Counted from the first letter of the stretch, positions 1-13,700 are shown. The stretch is DNA of 64,000 nt from Heterobasidion occidentale (GCA_039111635.1 JBCAQO010000014.1:1550001-1614000), one strand, 5' to 3'. Notes: generated by a model not told the origin, from the letters alone. A program made the numbers and translations.

Positions 1-335
1 TCATGAAGGATGGGGAGGGTAGGATCGTGGCCGTTGATTTTGGCGGCTACTCCTTCCTACCACCGTCCTTCTTCGCCTTGGCGCTGACACACGGGGGTTT
101 CGCACACCGCATTGCCTCAAGTGGTATGCTCGAGTATCCAGCACCGCCGTCTACAAATGTTTCGGCACTGGAAAGCGCCTCTTCCGCGCTGGCCCCATTT
201 TCGAGCAATGATGTCGGTGAGCAGATCTCCCTGCTCTCTTTTTTTTTCCTTGCCTCTCGCCCTCTTACAAGAACACCGAGCTCACTGTACTGTACAGGCC
301 TTACGAGGAAACTCCGGTCCAGACGCGTTCGGTAA
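1..335 (+). CDS. 3' end of an APH-type kinase-like protein (partial)
   Basis: This is the C-terminal end of a gene that enters from outside the window. The frame open from base 3 reads KDGEGRIVAVDFGG then YSFLPPSFFALAL, which resembles the tail of basidiomycete aminoglycoside-phosphotransferase-like proteins, where a D-x-G-type motif precedes a 'LPPSFF' segment. A donor GTGAGC at 217 and an acceptor CAG ending at 297 give a last exon at 298-335, ending ...LTRKLRSRRVR and a TAA stop. The 81-nt intron is a multiple of three and has no in-frame stop, so retention would also give an open protein. The substrate is unknown, and the family call rests on this short tail only. Confidence 0.5.
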   Translation, partial: MKDGEGRIVAVDFGGYSFLPPSFFALALTHGGFAHRIASSGMLEYPAPPSTNVSALESASSALAPFSSNDVGEQISLLSFFFLASRPLTRTPSSLYCTGLTRKLRSRRVR

Positions 336-3300
336 ACCCAGCGCACAGAGCAGTCACTTGCTCAACAGGACTGCGTGTTCTCTCTTCTCATTTTTTATGT
401 GCGTGCTGTTGCTGCGACTTGTCGATTCTCCCAAAGGAGGTTGCTTTGTATATTTTCGCCGTCTCTTTCCCAATGTATAAGGTACCACATCAGCCATTCG
501 GTCACCACACGTGGCCGTCGACGTAATCCTCGCCAACGACGGCACCGCCTTCTGCGCCGTGCGCGCTGCACACCTCCTAATGCAAACTTTTGCAAGCAGG
601 TTAGGTTATGAGACCTTTTTTGTGTACCTATCCATAGGCAACTGGGAATAGGGTAGTCTATTCCCTTTACTTATATCAGTAGATACTGTTGTTGGGGCAA
701 ACACGAGAGGAAGCGCAAGGGGGATGCGCTGGAGAAGAGGTCGCGAAGGGCAGACAATAAGTTCATGGTGGCAGAGAGCAGAGAATGGCTAAACGTGACG
801 TGAGGGCTGGCAACTGCTGGCTGGCAGCAGTGCTATGGGCAAGGCCATGTAACCGGTGAGGACACACGTACATACAGACGATTCGGCATACGGCTACCTA
901 CTTCCTCTGCCTAACCTTCTCCTGCGAACCCTTCGTGAAACCTGCCCAACCACACATCGACCTGGCCGTTCAAGATCCCTGTCTCTGCGCTCAATCCCTC
1001 GGATCGATCCCGTTCTGCACGATCACATCTCTGTGCCCACACGCGGACTGCCCGACGTCATATTGTTGAGTGCAATCCTGCACTCTTCCTTGGCAGATGC
1101 AGTGCGCCAAGTGTCTTCTTGTGCCGCACGGTCCAGTCGTCAACATGGCTGGCCTTGGCGAACAGCAAATTGAGCGTCGGCAGATAAAGTGTCGACGAGT
1201 CATGGATCGGGCGAGAGCTGGGCGCCAGTGTACTGCTTCGAAAGACATATAAAAAGACGATGGTTCATGTTCTTATCAAAGTAAGTACTCCGCACGCTCG
1301 CCAAACCACCACCGCGTCTGCCTCCCACCTGGCTTAACACGCCTCCGCCATGAACATCACTCCTGCCTGTGATCCCACGTTTGAATCGTCATGGAATCCG
1401 ACTTGTACAGGAGCTGCGGGCTGTTTGAGGCGAGTAAGAGCGGGCTGACGATAAGCGTGTCAGAGGCGAAGATTCCTGCAAAGATTCGCATCGAGGACAC
1501 CCCCAGGACACTCTCACTGACAGTTTTCACGTCTTTCAGCCTCACAAGTTCACCACTTTCACTGTCCATCGGATTCCTGTTCTCACGGGGTTGTATATCA
1601 GAAGCGCTATACAATGACTGCGCTTTTGGTAGAGCTTGATCGTGTCACTAGCCAACGACGGGCGCTCATCACTGTTTAATATCTTCCTCTCCACACCTAA
1701 CCTTGAATTTCTTCTGGGTGACTGAGAGGATAGCCCACGTCGAGTGGCACAGTAAACGCACACAATCAGTGGTTTTTCGGCTACAGGATTATGGACGACT
1801 GTGGGCGCAGCTTCCGCGCGCAGGTACGCATGACCTTTTACCGACAGCTGACGTCAATTCATCTGAGATGCTATAGGTCATCCTGCAGATGCTCTTCGCG
1901 GTAATGCAGAATCAGCAGCGCCGCGAGGAGGAGGAGCGACGTACCGTGGGAGCAGAGAGTACCGAGGGATCAGATCATGCCGAATGGCCACAGGGGGCAA
2001 GACAAGGACATAGAAATGGCACCCCCAGTGAGTTTGTCTCGAACATACAAACTCTTTCTTGACAACGCCATGATGCATAGAATAGATCCATCGGTCCCTG
2101 CGACGCTGTCATCCAACTCGGACAGAAGTTCGTATCCAATTTGGAGAGCGTGGATATAATTCATGGGTGTCCAACCATCGCAACGATGCGGACTCAACAG
2201 CGCATAGCGGATGTCATAGAGTGATATGACGCGCGTTGGAAGTGCTGGAGGAGCGAAGCGACAAAGACAGTGGCCTTGGCAAGTCAATGTCAGCTGTTGC
2301 GGAGGACAGACAAGAAATGATTCCAGTGCTCACGCACGAGATCTTCTACTGTTCACCGGCCCTCGCCTGCTCCGGCTGCGGTCGGACATGGTCGACCCGT
2401 TGTACGTCGTCTCACTTAATCACCGCCTCGCCGCGACGAAGCTTCTAAGCTTCCTTTACTCCTCTCCTCTCTCACTCAGCATCTTGGAGAGGTCTCCGTC
2501 TATCGTGATGTTTCCACAAACGAAATTACGTTCGCGAGAAAGAAGACCTTGCTGGCCTGCATCATGCCCTCGTGGCCCTGTGTCAGTGTTTGGACCTGTG
2601 GTATCTCACATTTGCATTGGAGGAGCGTGCATCTCTGATGCGACAGGCGCTCGTGCTTTCCCATGCCGACAAACTCCTTATCACATCTTTTGCGAATGTT
2701 CTCCGTTGTATGACCGCAGCTCGCGACCGGAGCACCTCCAAGAGGCAAAGCAGCTCGCAGAGGAGATGATGCAACGCGAGGTAGGGTTGAACTGTGCGGT
2801 GCTGAGCACGACGGAAACACGTCTGAACGAGACGAGCTCCTTCTCACACGCACATGGACTGCCCTGAACGATCAATGACGCTCGAGACGGCGATGAGGTA
2901 GCGGGGTTCATCTGCGAGGGACCGTATGGAAGTCCTCAATGATGCTAGAGAGGCTGACGAGCTTAGGTATTGGAGTGAGTAGCCGATCGAAGGTCCTGGA
3001 CAAGCTTGTATGCTAGTGTAGAACGAATGGGACGGAGGATGCCGCACGAGAGGCGTCACGGCTCACCGGTCACCGAAGCCAGCTGAAGCCGCAGAAGGCC
3101 AGGGGACTGCCAGGGGTTCCTGGCATACCGTGCGGAAGCTTGCCGAACTCCCGCGTAGAAGCCCACCTCATCCATTCGACCACCCTCATAATAAATCTCG
3201 CACTTCCAGTCTCGATTTTGCAGCCCTCGCCTTCGATGCTACCGCCCAGCCAATGCGGCACGCCCTCCCGCAGCTTCTGTGGGTACAACCTTTCCGTGCC

Positions 3301-4624
3301 GAGCATCATATGCTCAGTAATACCGTCGATAAGATGGAAGACTGCGCGAGCGCATTCAGACGCGCTCGACATCGCCACAGTGGAGCATGGAAGCTAGGAG
3401 AGGGCGTACGCATGCGTGGCATATTGTATAGTCGCACCCCTGGACTCCATTCCTGTCCTGGCTTCCCCGCAGCCTTTGTGTGCGGTAAACACAAACCTAC
3501 GAGCATCTTACGCACATACGTCTATAATTCAGTACATAGCGTATGTACGCTGTAGCGAGCGCGTCGGGCCTGATTATTCTTCCTAGGTTGTTCATCTTTT
3601 CCGCACCCAACTGTGGACAATGACATATCCACCAGGCTGCCCACCGAGTGTCGCGGACGCAGTGCCCTCCTCTCCTGAATATATGCTTCCGACCATCTAT
3701 CACCACGCTATCTTCGATTCTTCATGCCGATTTCGACAGTCTCTAAGATCGCGCCTCTGCACTCAAGAGACACAGCTTCCAGCATGTCTTGTCCGTTCCC
3801 CAACAAGCATATGGATTTTTGTGGATACGCATCGCTTTTCCCTAGAGCAGAAACGAGGCGGTAACATACCGCGATCGAGCCCTGCCACCAGCTTTGGAGC
3901 CTAATATGAGCCTTCGACGAGCCAGCGACACATCCATGTCCGTCGACTCTTGAAACGACTCGTCAGCTTATAGCCATGCCCCTTTGTATCGCCTGTTCTG
4001 CCGTGATACTCAGTCACCGGCTGGCCCTAATTTTGTTCCCAATACGCACCGCGCAACACGAATTTCGAATTTAATTTGCGCGAGACGAAGGTACGCGTTG
4101 TTGTACAAGAAAATACTGCCTTACACGTACACACCCGGCTGAAGAACAAAGGTAGAAATGAGGGGATGGTCCCGGTCGACAAAGTAAAATCCACAATGCG
4201 AGGGGATAGACACAGGCACTAGTCACTACGTACGAAACAATTACCGGATTCTGGCAGTGAAAGAAAGCTTCCAGGGGAATGAAGAATGGCGGGCGGGAGC
4301 ACTAGAGCGAGCGAAAAGAGTGGGAGAAACAGTGACACACCATGACCTAAGTAACGCAGGCGAGGATAGATGAGGAGATAGAGATGCAAGATGGCGCGAG
4401 CTGAGATGAGATGAGCTGTGAATGATCGAGGGAGCGTATGGTAAGGTATACGATGTCCACAGCAGACTATAAGCCTGCACGAAACGCGCCACGTAGCGGC
4501 GAACGAGAAGATCCATGTACAGACGTGGGAGACAAAGACGAGAGGATCGAGAGAAAAGAAAACGAAAGCAGAGGAGAGGTAGGGGTGACGCACGACAGAA
4601 CGCAGGCCGGCCCCCTCACCGACG
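336..4624. other. Region without a confident gene; one possible decayed gene at about 1793-2330 (+)
   Basis: No reading frame here resembles a family I know. The best candidate starts at an ATG near 1793 (MDDCGRSFRAQ) and could be spliced at GTACGC to an acceptor before 'VILQMLFAVMQNQQ', then an acidic, charged stretch (QRREEEERRTVGAES), and again at GTGAGT near 2029 into 'NRSIGPCDAVIQLGQKF'. A stop at 2222 then separates it from a plausible continuation in another frame (EVLEERSDKDSGLG). It may be a small gene with an intron I misplaced, or a relic. A minus-strand frame at 3070-3378 (LIDGITEHMMLGTERLYPQ) also looks protein-like but has no recognisable motif. The rest shows only short overlapping frames. 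Confidence 0.3.
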
Positions 4625-7600
4625 TCATGACTCGATTTCGTGCCCACTCGTTCCCTCCTTCGATGCCGTCGTCTCCACAGTCGGGGCGGCGCTCACGCGC
4701 AACGACGTTGTGTCGTCCATGACCGCGATACCAGGGAACCGCAGACTCGCAGGCGATGGCGGCAACGGCAACGAGCTCCGCTCGCCCCCGAGGCCTAGAG
4801 GGCTGGCCGATCGCCCCTGGCCTGGTTGGCTCAATGGACTGACGGGCCTCCGCCGCGTCGTCGTAGGACTCATCGACCGCGCAGGGCTCGCCGGCCGCGC
4901 AACTCCCATCCCTCCGCCAACGCTCGACGCGCTCAGCCGGTGCTCCGCGTCAAGCCTGCTGCTCCGCGCCGCCGTTCCGACACCCGCCATGCTTCCCCGC
5001 ACGCCGCCAGGCCCAGCGCCCACACCCAACAGGCCCATCTCGAGCCCGCTGATGTCGTCCAGCGCGCGCGAGTCGGCACGTGTGTGCGCGAGGAGCGGCT
5101 CCGTAACGCCCACCCCGCCGTCCTTCGAGGACCCGACGTCGCTCGCGGTATGCTGATGCCCGAAACGGGGCCGCGGCATCAAGGTCGTTTCTGTCACCGC
5201 CTCGCCGCCTCCGAAGCCTTTCGATAATGGCCGGTCGTCCACGAGCGTGTCGCGCCATCCCATGCCCGTGTCATCCAGCGCGTCACCAAACTTGCTCTTC
5301 CGCAGCCCAAACTCGCCGTCCTCGCCATCCTCACCGCCGACACGTGTGCGCGCACTGTCCATGGTATACGCGGAGCTGACCGCCATGCGGCGCTTGTACT
5401 CCTCAAACCGCATCAGCCGCAGCACATCCTCCGACGGCTGCTGCACTCCGTCCTCGTCACTGCTCTCCCTCGACCCTCGTCGCGCGAGCTGGTATCCAGG
5501 CAGCCCTCCCTTGTCGTCGCCGGCATTCACGTCGCGGGCGCCCGCGCGCCGCCATCGCCGCCGCCCGACGTACCACCGTCCCGCAAACAGAACGACGCAC
5601 AGGGCGAAAAACCCGACGAGGCCAAGGAGAACCTCGACGCCGACGGAGAGTTTCTTCCCCGACGAGCTCTGAGTCGCTTTGGCCGTCGGCTGGCCCGACA
5701 GCGGCTGGTTGAGCACGCGCACGGTGTTGAACTCTTCCAGTGCTTTTGTCGCATTCGTGAGCCCAAGCAAGCCGAGGCGCGGGCGGATCGTGTCGGTCGC
5801 GAGCGGCGCGGTCGCGTTTGGGAACGTCCCGTTCGTGTAGGGGATGTCGTACGCCATGACGGTGTACGTGTTGCGTAGGAAAGGGACACCGAGGATCATG
5901 TCGTCGAGCGTGGGCGAGGTGTCGAGCTGGCCGCCGGCGGTCTGGATGAGTCCGAGACAGGTGCTTGCGGTAGCGTCGTTCGGGGGCTTGGCGGTCACGT
6001 CAAGCGGGTGCAGGGGGAGCTCCGGCTGGCCGTCGAGAGTGATCGTCATGTTGAGCGGCGTCGTGCACGGGACGTAGTCTGTCGCGTTACAATGGAATCA
6101 GCATGTCTGGCAGGCGCGCAGAGGAGACTCACACTGTCCGTCGGCGCCGGGGCCGATGCCCAGAGCGCCATAGATCCCGTTCGCGATCGCGGTGGTGGTC
6201 AGGATGTACGGCACTCCCGAATCGAGCACCGCGGTGGGGAACACGGCGCCCGTATGTGAGCGCCCGAGCGTGAGCGGGCGGCTCTGACCGTCGACGTACA
6301 CGGTGACCCCGCGAACGTTGGTCTTCCAGAATTTGTTGCCCACGCTGGACGCGATCACGGGTGAGTATGTGATCTTGGCCGGGTCAGGGACGAGCGCGGT
6401 GGGGTGCTGGCCGATGCCGAGCAGCGAGGTAACCTCGGGGGAGTCGGGGCGGGAGAGCGCGAGCGAGAAGAAGCGCGCGGCGGGGGCAGAGCCGACGGGG
6501 GTGATGCCGAAGAGGTTCGAGGCAAAGACGGCGCCGTCGGGGGAATTGCCGGTCGAGGGCGGGAGGATGCTAGCGATGATGGAGTTGAGCGGAAGCGCGA
6601 GGCCGAGGATGCCATCAAAATCACGCTCGAGGGGCTCGTCTTGGACGGTCGTGACGGCGGCTACGGGGCGGCTGACGCATCACGGATGGGGAAAAGAAGC
6701 AGGAAGACGGGGACGTACCCAAAGCCTGAAATTCGATGCCGTAGCCGCCGATCTGGATTGAGTCCCAGTAGATGGGCCCACTGACGCTTCCCTTGAGGTA
6801 TTGGATGGAGAAGGTGGCACCCGTCGAGGTAGCTTTGGAGGGGTCGTAGGAACGAACGCCGTTGGAGCAAGCGGAGGAGGAGCAAGATCTGGACGCTACC
6901 CACTTGGAGCAAACGCGTCAGCGCCGGTAGAGGGAGTGAATAAAGCAACGTACAAGGTCGGACGAGCCCATGTCAACCTGGAGGGACAGACTTTGGTTGT
7001 TGGAGCCGATGAGGATCGGGACGGTATATACGCTGAAAAGGGCCGAAGTGAGCAACCAGTCATTTGCTAAAAACAAGATGATAAAATAAAAAAGGAAGAC
7101 GAAAGAGGTAAGACGGCGCTGAAAGAGGTAAGACGGCGCCCGGGCACGTCGAGATCGAGCAGCCATACCAGCGGACCTCATGAGCGATGAGGGAGGAGTT
7201 GCGTGCCGCAACGGATGGATACTGGGAGACGAGAGCTCAATTGCAAGCTAGGCTTCAAGGCAATCAGGCAGAATGATCTGGATGCATGCATCCACGGAAG
7301 AGGGTAGCGACGCGAGATTCAACCCGAGGAATGGACTGGCACGCAGAGACACGAATCCCGCCGGTTGTGGACACGATCTGGGTCGTATGGAGTCGTGCAT
7401 TCGTGCAGGCGACGGATGGATGTCACACCGAATGTACGCGAAGGGACAACGAGAGGGGACGAGAGAGAGATGGAGATGGAAAGAAAGAAAGACGGGCAAG
7501 GGGGAAACGGGCAAAGGAGACGCACGCTTCGTAAAAGCCGCCGCCGATCATTTCGAGGGAGAGGATGGAGCCCTGCGATCCGGCAGGGTCGTCGCGAGCG

Positions 7601-7725
7601 TGGAGAACGCGGGTGCGCGCGTTTTGGCGCCGCCGCTGGTCGCGTGGGCGGCGATTTTGTGCGCGGAGGAGCCCGTCGCGGACGGGGGGCGTGCGCGCAG
7701 GTATGGTCTCGGGTGAGGCGCGCAT
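4625..7725 (-). CDS. Membrane-anchored pepsin-like aspartic protease (A1 family)
   Basis: This is a secreted or cell-surface endopeptidase of the pepsin fold. Exons read by eye: 7526-7725, 6954-7032, 6719-6902, 6133-6660 and 4625-6078, with phases that agree and give about 814 residues. The first catalytic loop reads VDMGSSDLWVAS, the flap region QYLKGSVSGPIYWD, then DFDGILGLALPL; the second catalytic loop reads LDSGVPYILTT, followed by GQYYVPC and a later Cys in TCLGLIQT. After the protease domain comes a Ser/Thr-rich linker, one transmembrane helix (VEVLLGLVGFFALCVVLFAG) with an RRRWRR stop-transfer, and a long cytoplasmic tail rich in Ser, Pro and Arg. The usual DTG is DMG here. The N-terminus is uncertain: the first exon has no signal peptide, so an upstream exon may be missing. 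The intron at 7033-7525 is unusually long. Confidence 0.85.
7101..7140. repeat. 20-bp tandem duplication inside an intron of the aspartic protease
   Basis: Two adjacent 20-bp units at 7101-7120 and 7121-7140 differ only at the last base. Each unit begins GAAAGAGGTAAGACGGCGC. They lie in the 493-nt intron between the first two recognised exons of the minus-strand aspartic protease, so coding is not affected. Local slippage or an unequal repair event is the simplest origin. Confidence 0.9.
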
Positions 7726-10700
7726 GGGGACTGGTGTGTGCAGAAGGCTCTGAGCGCGCTAGATGTGCTCCTGGCTTGCTTGCTTGGAGAGCCGAGGTCG
7801 CCTGCGCAAGACTGTTCGTGACGTCGAGCGAAGCGACGCTAGACGGGTCGGGTGTTGAGGGGAGAAGCGAGGGGGTAGAGGGGATGTGGGAGGACGGGTA
7901 GAAGGAGAGTGGCTGGACAGTCGGTGGACTGATATCAAGGGACCAGCCGTGGAGGACAGGACAGGCGCCGTCCCAGCAGGGCGAATTAATTAGCTGATCA
8001 GGGTATTGGCACGGCCAACCGTCCCCGGTCTTCGTACCCGCAGAGGCAGAGCGCTGGCACACGGAAAAAAAGGAGCGCGAGGGGGCTCGTCGTCGTCGAT
8101 GTCGCCGCGGCCGTGGGTATCTTTGTCGTCGTCGTCGGGGTCGTCAGAGAGGTTGGACGGAGCGGGAGTGAGGCAGACTCCGGCGGCGACGAGCGCCCGC
8201 CCCCGCGAAACTTCTCCTTACGTAACGCACGTCTTGGCGGGTCTGGAGCCCCGCGTCGTGCCTGGTCCTTCCCTCAGGCCCCCTCTGTCACCGCCCCCAG
8301 GCCTCTTCGGGCTCGCCGTTGCCAGTAACCTCGACGCCCATCTCTCACCTTGTATTCACACTCTATTCACTCGCTCCTCGTCCGCTCCCAGGCCTCATAT
8401 ATCACACCCCGTCGTGGGCCTCCGCGGGTTCTTCTCCGCGATCTCCACTGACTGATCCTCTTTCATCTCTTTCACCATCCGCCCGTCGGCTCTCTATATC
8501 CCTTTTCAGTGAGTTCTACTGTGCGCCAGAATTATGGTCAAAAAACCGTACCATCCCATGGCCTGTGCGGTCGTTCCTCGCCGGCTTGCAGGCTTTAACC
8601 AATACGCGCCGTGACATCGAGTACACGATCTGCGTCATGCTCAGTCTCGGTATATGCGCCTATATGCGCACGTCTCAACTCGAACGTGCGCGTTTGAGCG
8701 CAAATTCGCCGCCTGCATCTTCAGCGCATCAATTCTGCGCTTGATCTTCCATTCTGAGCGTGGACATCAGCGACCCCCCGCTATCACCGCGTTGTTGCCA
8801 CTTGTAACTATCTCGAGTCCCCTCTAATCACACCGCCATGATGACAGCCGACCCCCTCTGCAGTCATCAAGCAAGCAAGGGCCGTCAGGTGACACGGCAG
8901 CCAGCAGTCAATTGATGCCATTGCCGGCCAACAGCGTAAAAAAAGCAGGCGAAGACGAACAAACAGAATCCCACTCTTTGGCCAGAGCGACTAATCTTGC
9001 TCTTGAGGCGAGTTTCAACCGGCTGTGAGACAATAAACGCGCGTCATATCTGCAGCTCCGCCGGAGGCCAGACATCGCGTCATTCTCGACATCTGCACCT
9101 CGAGAGTTGACGCGCATTTCGGCGCGAATATGTCGCTCGCAGAAGCGGCATGCAGTCGGCATGCTCGGTGCGGTGATCCTGTGACTTCTCGATCATCGTC
9201 CACCTGGACACACACACGGCCCTTCATAACACTAGGAAACGCGTACATCGCGAGTAGCGCGCGCTCAATCGACGCCTTCTGCTCAATAAGTCTTCGAGCA
9301 GCACACGCACACCGTATCTGCATGGCTGCACTGCCTCGATCTATATATCTATTTGCTCGCACGCCGTATTTGCATGGCTGCACTGCCTCAATCTATGTCT
9401 ATTTGCTCGCACTCTCGTCAAGCTTTTTTTTCTCCTTCTTCTGCAATCTGCGCATCCGTGTCCTCGTTGACCGCCGATGTATATTCTGAATTCTACTTTG
9501 TGCAAGGTCAGGCACGGAGTTCATGCGTCAGCGCGTCTACACAGCGCGTCCCCGACATCAGGCTGTGTTACGCCCACCCCCTGATGACATCCGCATCATC
9601 AGCGCTCGCACGGCTCCCTTTCACTGGCCTCACAGAAAACTTGAGGCCGTTGTAGGCTTCCGTGGGTCCCACTTCTCCCATACCGCCGGGTGTTCACCTC
9701 GTGTAGACACTGCGTTTTCCCCTTCTCTCCTCCCCTCCGTCCTTCGCGGCTCGCATCGCACCTGGCGACGCGCTCGCAGCATCAGGCTGAGTGAGGAGAT
9801 CCATGCCGTACACGCTTTCGGCACGATCAGCCTTCCTTTCACTTCAGGTTCCACTCTGTCCTGCTCATTTCTCTCTTTCCCATGCGCTCCGCCGTTCTCG
9901 ACAACACAAAGATGCGCCTGTGCGTCTCTGGCCGCTGTGTATCGACATCGGGACACGCAGCCCCGCGCGATCGTTCCGCGTGCACCAGCCGTTCATCGTG
10001 TCTATATGTGAGTTCTAGGCAACTCTTTACGCATCCACGCGTGACGCGCGCCTACCGACTCTCGTTCTTCCCATCTTGCACATGTTTTTTTTTCTCTTTG
10101 TGTTCCACAGACACGAGCACACGCTTCCAAGTCCATGACGTCGCGCGTCCGCGGCGCCCGTCACCATCACGCGTGATCGAAGAGGGTTCGGAGACACGCG
10201 CGCCTGCGCATACCGCGACACCCGCTTTTGCCCCTGTCAGAGCTTAGGCTTCGTCTGACTCGCTCGGAGCCGGATTCCGCCATCATGTTCTATGGAGGCG
10301 CCCTTGCGTGGTCGTGCCGTATGAACACTATCAGAGACCAATTGAAGCCAGCCATCGTCCGTTCGGGCTATGAACGTCTCCGATGATGTACCGGTGGTGA
10401 TGCGACGGATGGGCCTTCTACGGCGGGCTCGGCTCGTAGCTCGTCTGCGGCGGGACAAAATGCGGAATGCACGCGGGCAAAGGCAGTCTGGTCACCCTCA
10501 ACTCGACTCGATGCGACGGTCTCAAAGAAACTCGTGGGATCCCCCGTGCCTCTCGCCAGAACACGCTCGCGAGCCCGCATGTCGCTGCGCCGTGCCGCGT
10601 CGTGCCGCGCCGTGCCGCGTTGTGTGCATGTGCAGCCTTGATCGCCGACTGACCAGTCGCGGACGCTGGGCCCGAGCCAGGCTGGGCTCTCTGAGCGGTG

Positions 10701-13700
10701 GCGTCGTGGATCTTGACGCGTGGGGTGGGCGTGTTCGGTATCGGAGGGGCAGGCAAGCCGTGCGGTGAGACAATTCCGACGCGCGCGCGGGTCGCGGGAA
10801 GGCCCGCAAGTGCCTGATTCGCCTTTGGCTTGCCTGACCACTTGCCTCTCGTTGGAGAGAGCCTCGTGTCGTGCCAAATTCTTGTGTAAAGCCTCACTTG
10901 CATCTAGACGTGACCTCGCCCGTCTGCGAAAACAATGATCACTGCGGGCTGGAACGATCAGTGCGTGGGCCCTTGACCATATTCTCTCAACTGACTCACC
11001 GACCCCGACCTTCTTTACACAGGAATTAAACCCGGCCCCTTGAGATCCTCGCATATCCTTAGCTTCTCTCTATCGAGTGGAAAGTCTAATTGATGAGGGA
11101 AAGGCTACCAATTGAGGCCCTCCCACAGTTATGCGCTACAAATAACCAACTCATCTCCCCACACTGACGATACGTCAGTCAAGTTATTCTGAGACTCGTT
11201 CTCGTTCATATTTCCTGATTTGCGTAGGTGCTCCTTCTTGCCCTAGTTGATCTTTACTGCTTAAGTTCGTTCTTTATGAATAAACTCACCACCCCAATCG
11301 ATCCGAACAAGCGCGTAGTGCAATCCATTTCCTCTCCGCTTCCTGATACCCTTACGAGGCATACCATGATTGCACAGCACGCCGGAACCGCGTTCCCAGA
11401 CACCTGGACACTCCATGATTGCTATCGTGAGTTCATCACGTTGAACTTTGATACCATCCCGCTCCTTGCATCACGATGCCGCGAAGCATGCGGTCCAACC
11501 TCCGCGACTGCGCCACGTTCGCTTTGCTCCCACAAGCACGTTCCGCTGTGCGCGGGAGCACCCAATCGTATTCCATGGCAGTCTTTTATTATTATCCTTG
11601 GACAGGGGAGGACTGACTTTCATACAATCTACAGTGCACCCTCGCTCATAAAATCCGGCACCACCATCTCGAGCAGTTTTATGAAACCGACGGAAGGTTG
11701 ACTTGAGCTTTTTTGTCTTGGACCACCCTCCGGAAAATGTGCCCTTGCCCTAACGATAAGCTTCGAGGCCTTGATGACGCACTTGGGATATCCACCACGC
11801 CCCGCTGAGCCATTGACCAGTCATCAACCTCTGTCAATCTCTGGCTGTGGCGTAGGATCCTAATCCCCCGATCTCTCACGGCCACTACAGGCGTCTCAGC
11901 GCAGTTTCATTGACATAGATGGTCGATGGAATGCTCTGTGAATCCAAGGTTCATCAAAGGGTCCGAGATGTCCCTAAATCGAGACCTTTTCTGCCGAACC
12001 CCTTGCCCCTATGGAGGAGAGTGGATCAGAAAACTCCACTCAGGCCGTCCCGTCGTCGGGTCGTCCTTCCGTGACTCAGAGAAGCTCTTCGCTCATGTCG
12101 ATCCTCGGGGATTTGCCAGAGCGGCATATCGGCACGACCAGATTGGCCGAGAAGTGCAAAGCTGTCTAGGCCCACGACGCACGACGCACGACGCACGATG
12201 GCTCTCACGCACATCTCCCTCGGGTACGCTCCCCGCGAAGCGTATAGTCGATAGATGACACTCTGCGCCAATCTTGACGTAGATGTAAAGTTGGATAGTA
12301 GTAACATCGTTCTCTCTCCTTGAACAGAGACTAGTACATGATTTATATACGCCCGTTTTTGATGCGCGAATCTATGATGTTTGTCTGAGCATGATGCGGA
12401 GGCTGGTAAGGTTCCCAGGAGCCTTTGCTTACTAGGAACTGGGCGCTGCGAAGCTTGTTCGGGCGCGGTGGGAACAACCTCTATACCACAATCGGGACAT
12501 AGACTTGTCCGCTGTAGTGGCAATAGATTTCAGTCGATACAGGTATAAAATGATGATACGTTATAAAACAACGTGGTTATACTGTATGGACACATCCGGA
12601 ATTGAACCGGACACCGGAGTCAGTTCAAACCACCCCCACGGCTATTTCCTTTCTCGGACGCGGCGCCCTCCGCATATTTCCTTTCTCGGACTCACGTCCA
12701 TGTGCCCGATGACATTTAATCGTCTAAAAAGCATAATATGCCCAAATGGGGACCGGTCTTATCATGATGCAGCAATGACAGTGCAGTGACAGTGCAATGA
12801 CACTGTCCACTCACTGTCCGTTGCGCCTCGTCCCACAAAACTTGCATATCTCACATTCAGATGCAACAGGATTCGGGATACATAGGGAGGGTTGTTGTAT
12901 GTTAGAATCGGTCGTCAAAAGTGCGTATGCCCAGTGCGGCCCAGATTGCTATAAATTTCTTTGTAGCAGCTGACGACATTTATTCCTTTTTTCAAGAGCA
13001 CCTCGCTGCGTGCTTAAGTGCTTTAGTCGGTTATCATCGTGCATAGGCAGGCGCTTCGAAAATAGGTTCAGACTCGCGGTAGATTAGTGACTGATTCTTT
13101 GGTTGCTTGTTACGAGCTGCACGAGGCTGCGAAATGATGAACGCTGAGCCGGTGTTCCCTGAGTGGAATGTTCAAAGAGAATAGGGGACCCATACGGACC
13201 CAGCTGTCCAGGTGCGGGGCCAGGCCTCGAAGGCATATCGGAAGGTTATTCGCTAAACTACTTCTCACGATTTACGGAATTGTCGTCCGTGACAAAAGGA
13301 GGTGCGCGGCAATCAGCCCCGAAAGAAGGAGGGTTAAGGTGAGCTGATTACCGTCTCCTGCCCTGTTCTTCGTCTTTTATCCATTTTCTCAGCCTTTTTG
13401 CTCTTTATAGCTCGACAGCCACCGCCCAATCCTCGGTCATGGCTCTCTGCCTCGCATGGACCCCGTCCTTGAAAACCCATGCGTAGTTCTGACCTTACCT
13501 TGAGTCAGGAGCTGCCTCGCCCCCTTGCGCCCTCTACGACACTACCTTGATCTGCGAACGTCGTCGTACTGTGAGTTGGAGGTCTGTCCCTATCGGTCCG
13601 TGGTGAGCTCCAAATCTCTGTAGTATGGGCATACGTATACTCACCCATCCATGTCGTCGCCCGAAGCAGAACCAGCGTGATCGACAAACACTGTTTCGCT

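Noticed and set aside
10368..11054. 228-codon minus-strand frame in the gene-poor region
   Set aside because: Low-complexity Arg/Ser/Ala/His composition, no hydrophobic core, overlapped by equally long frames on both strands.
12566..12640. Minus-strand TCCGGTTCAATTCCGGA, resembling a tRNA T-arm and B box
   Set aside because: The acceptor 3' strand would be TGTGTCC, but no matching 5' strand, D-arm or anticodon arm is found at the right distance upstream.
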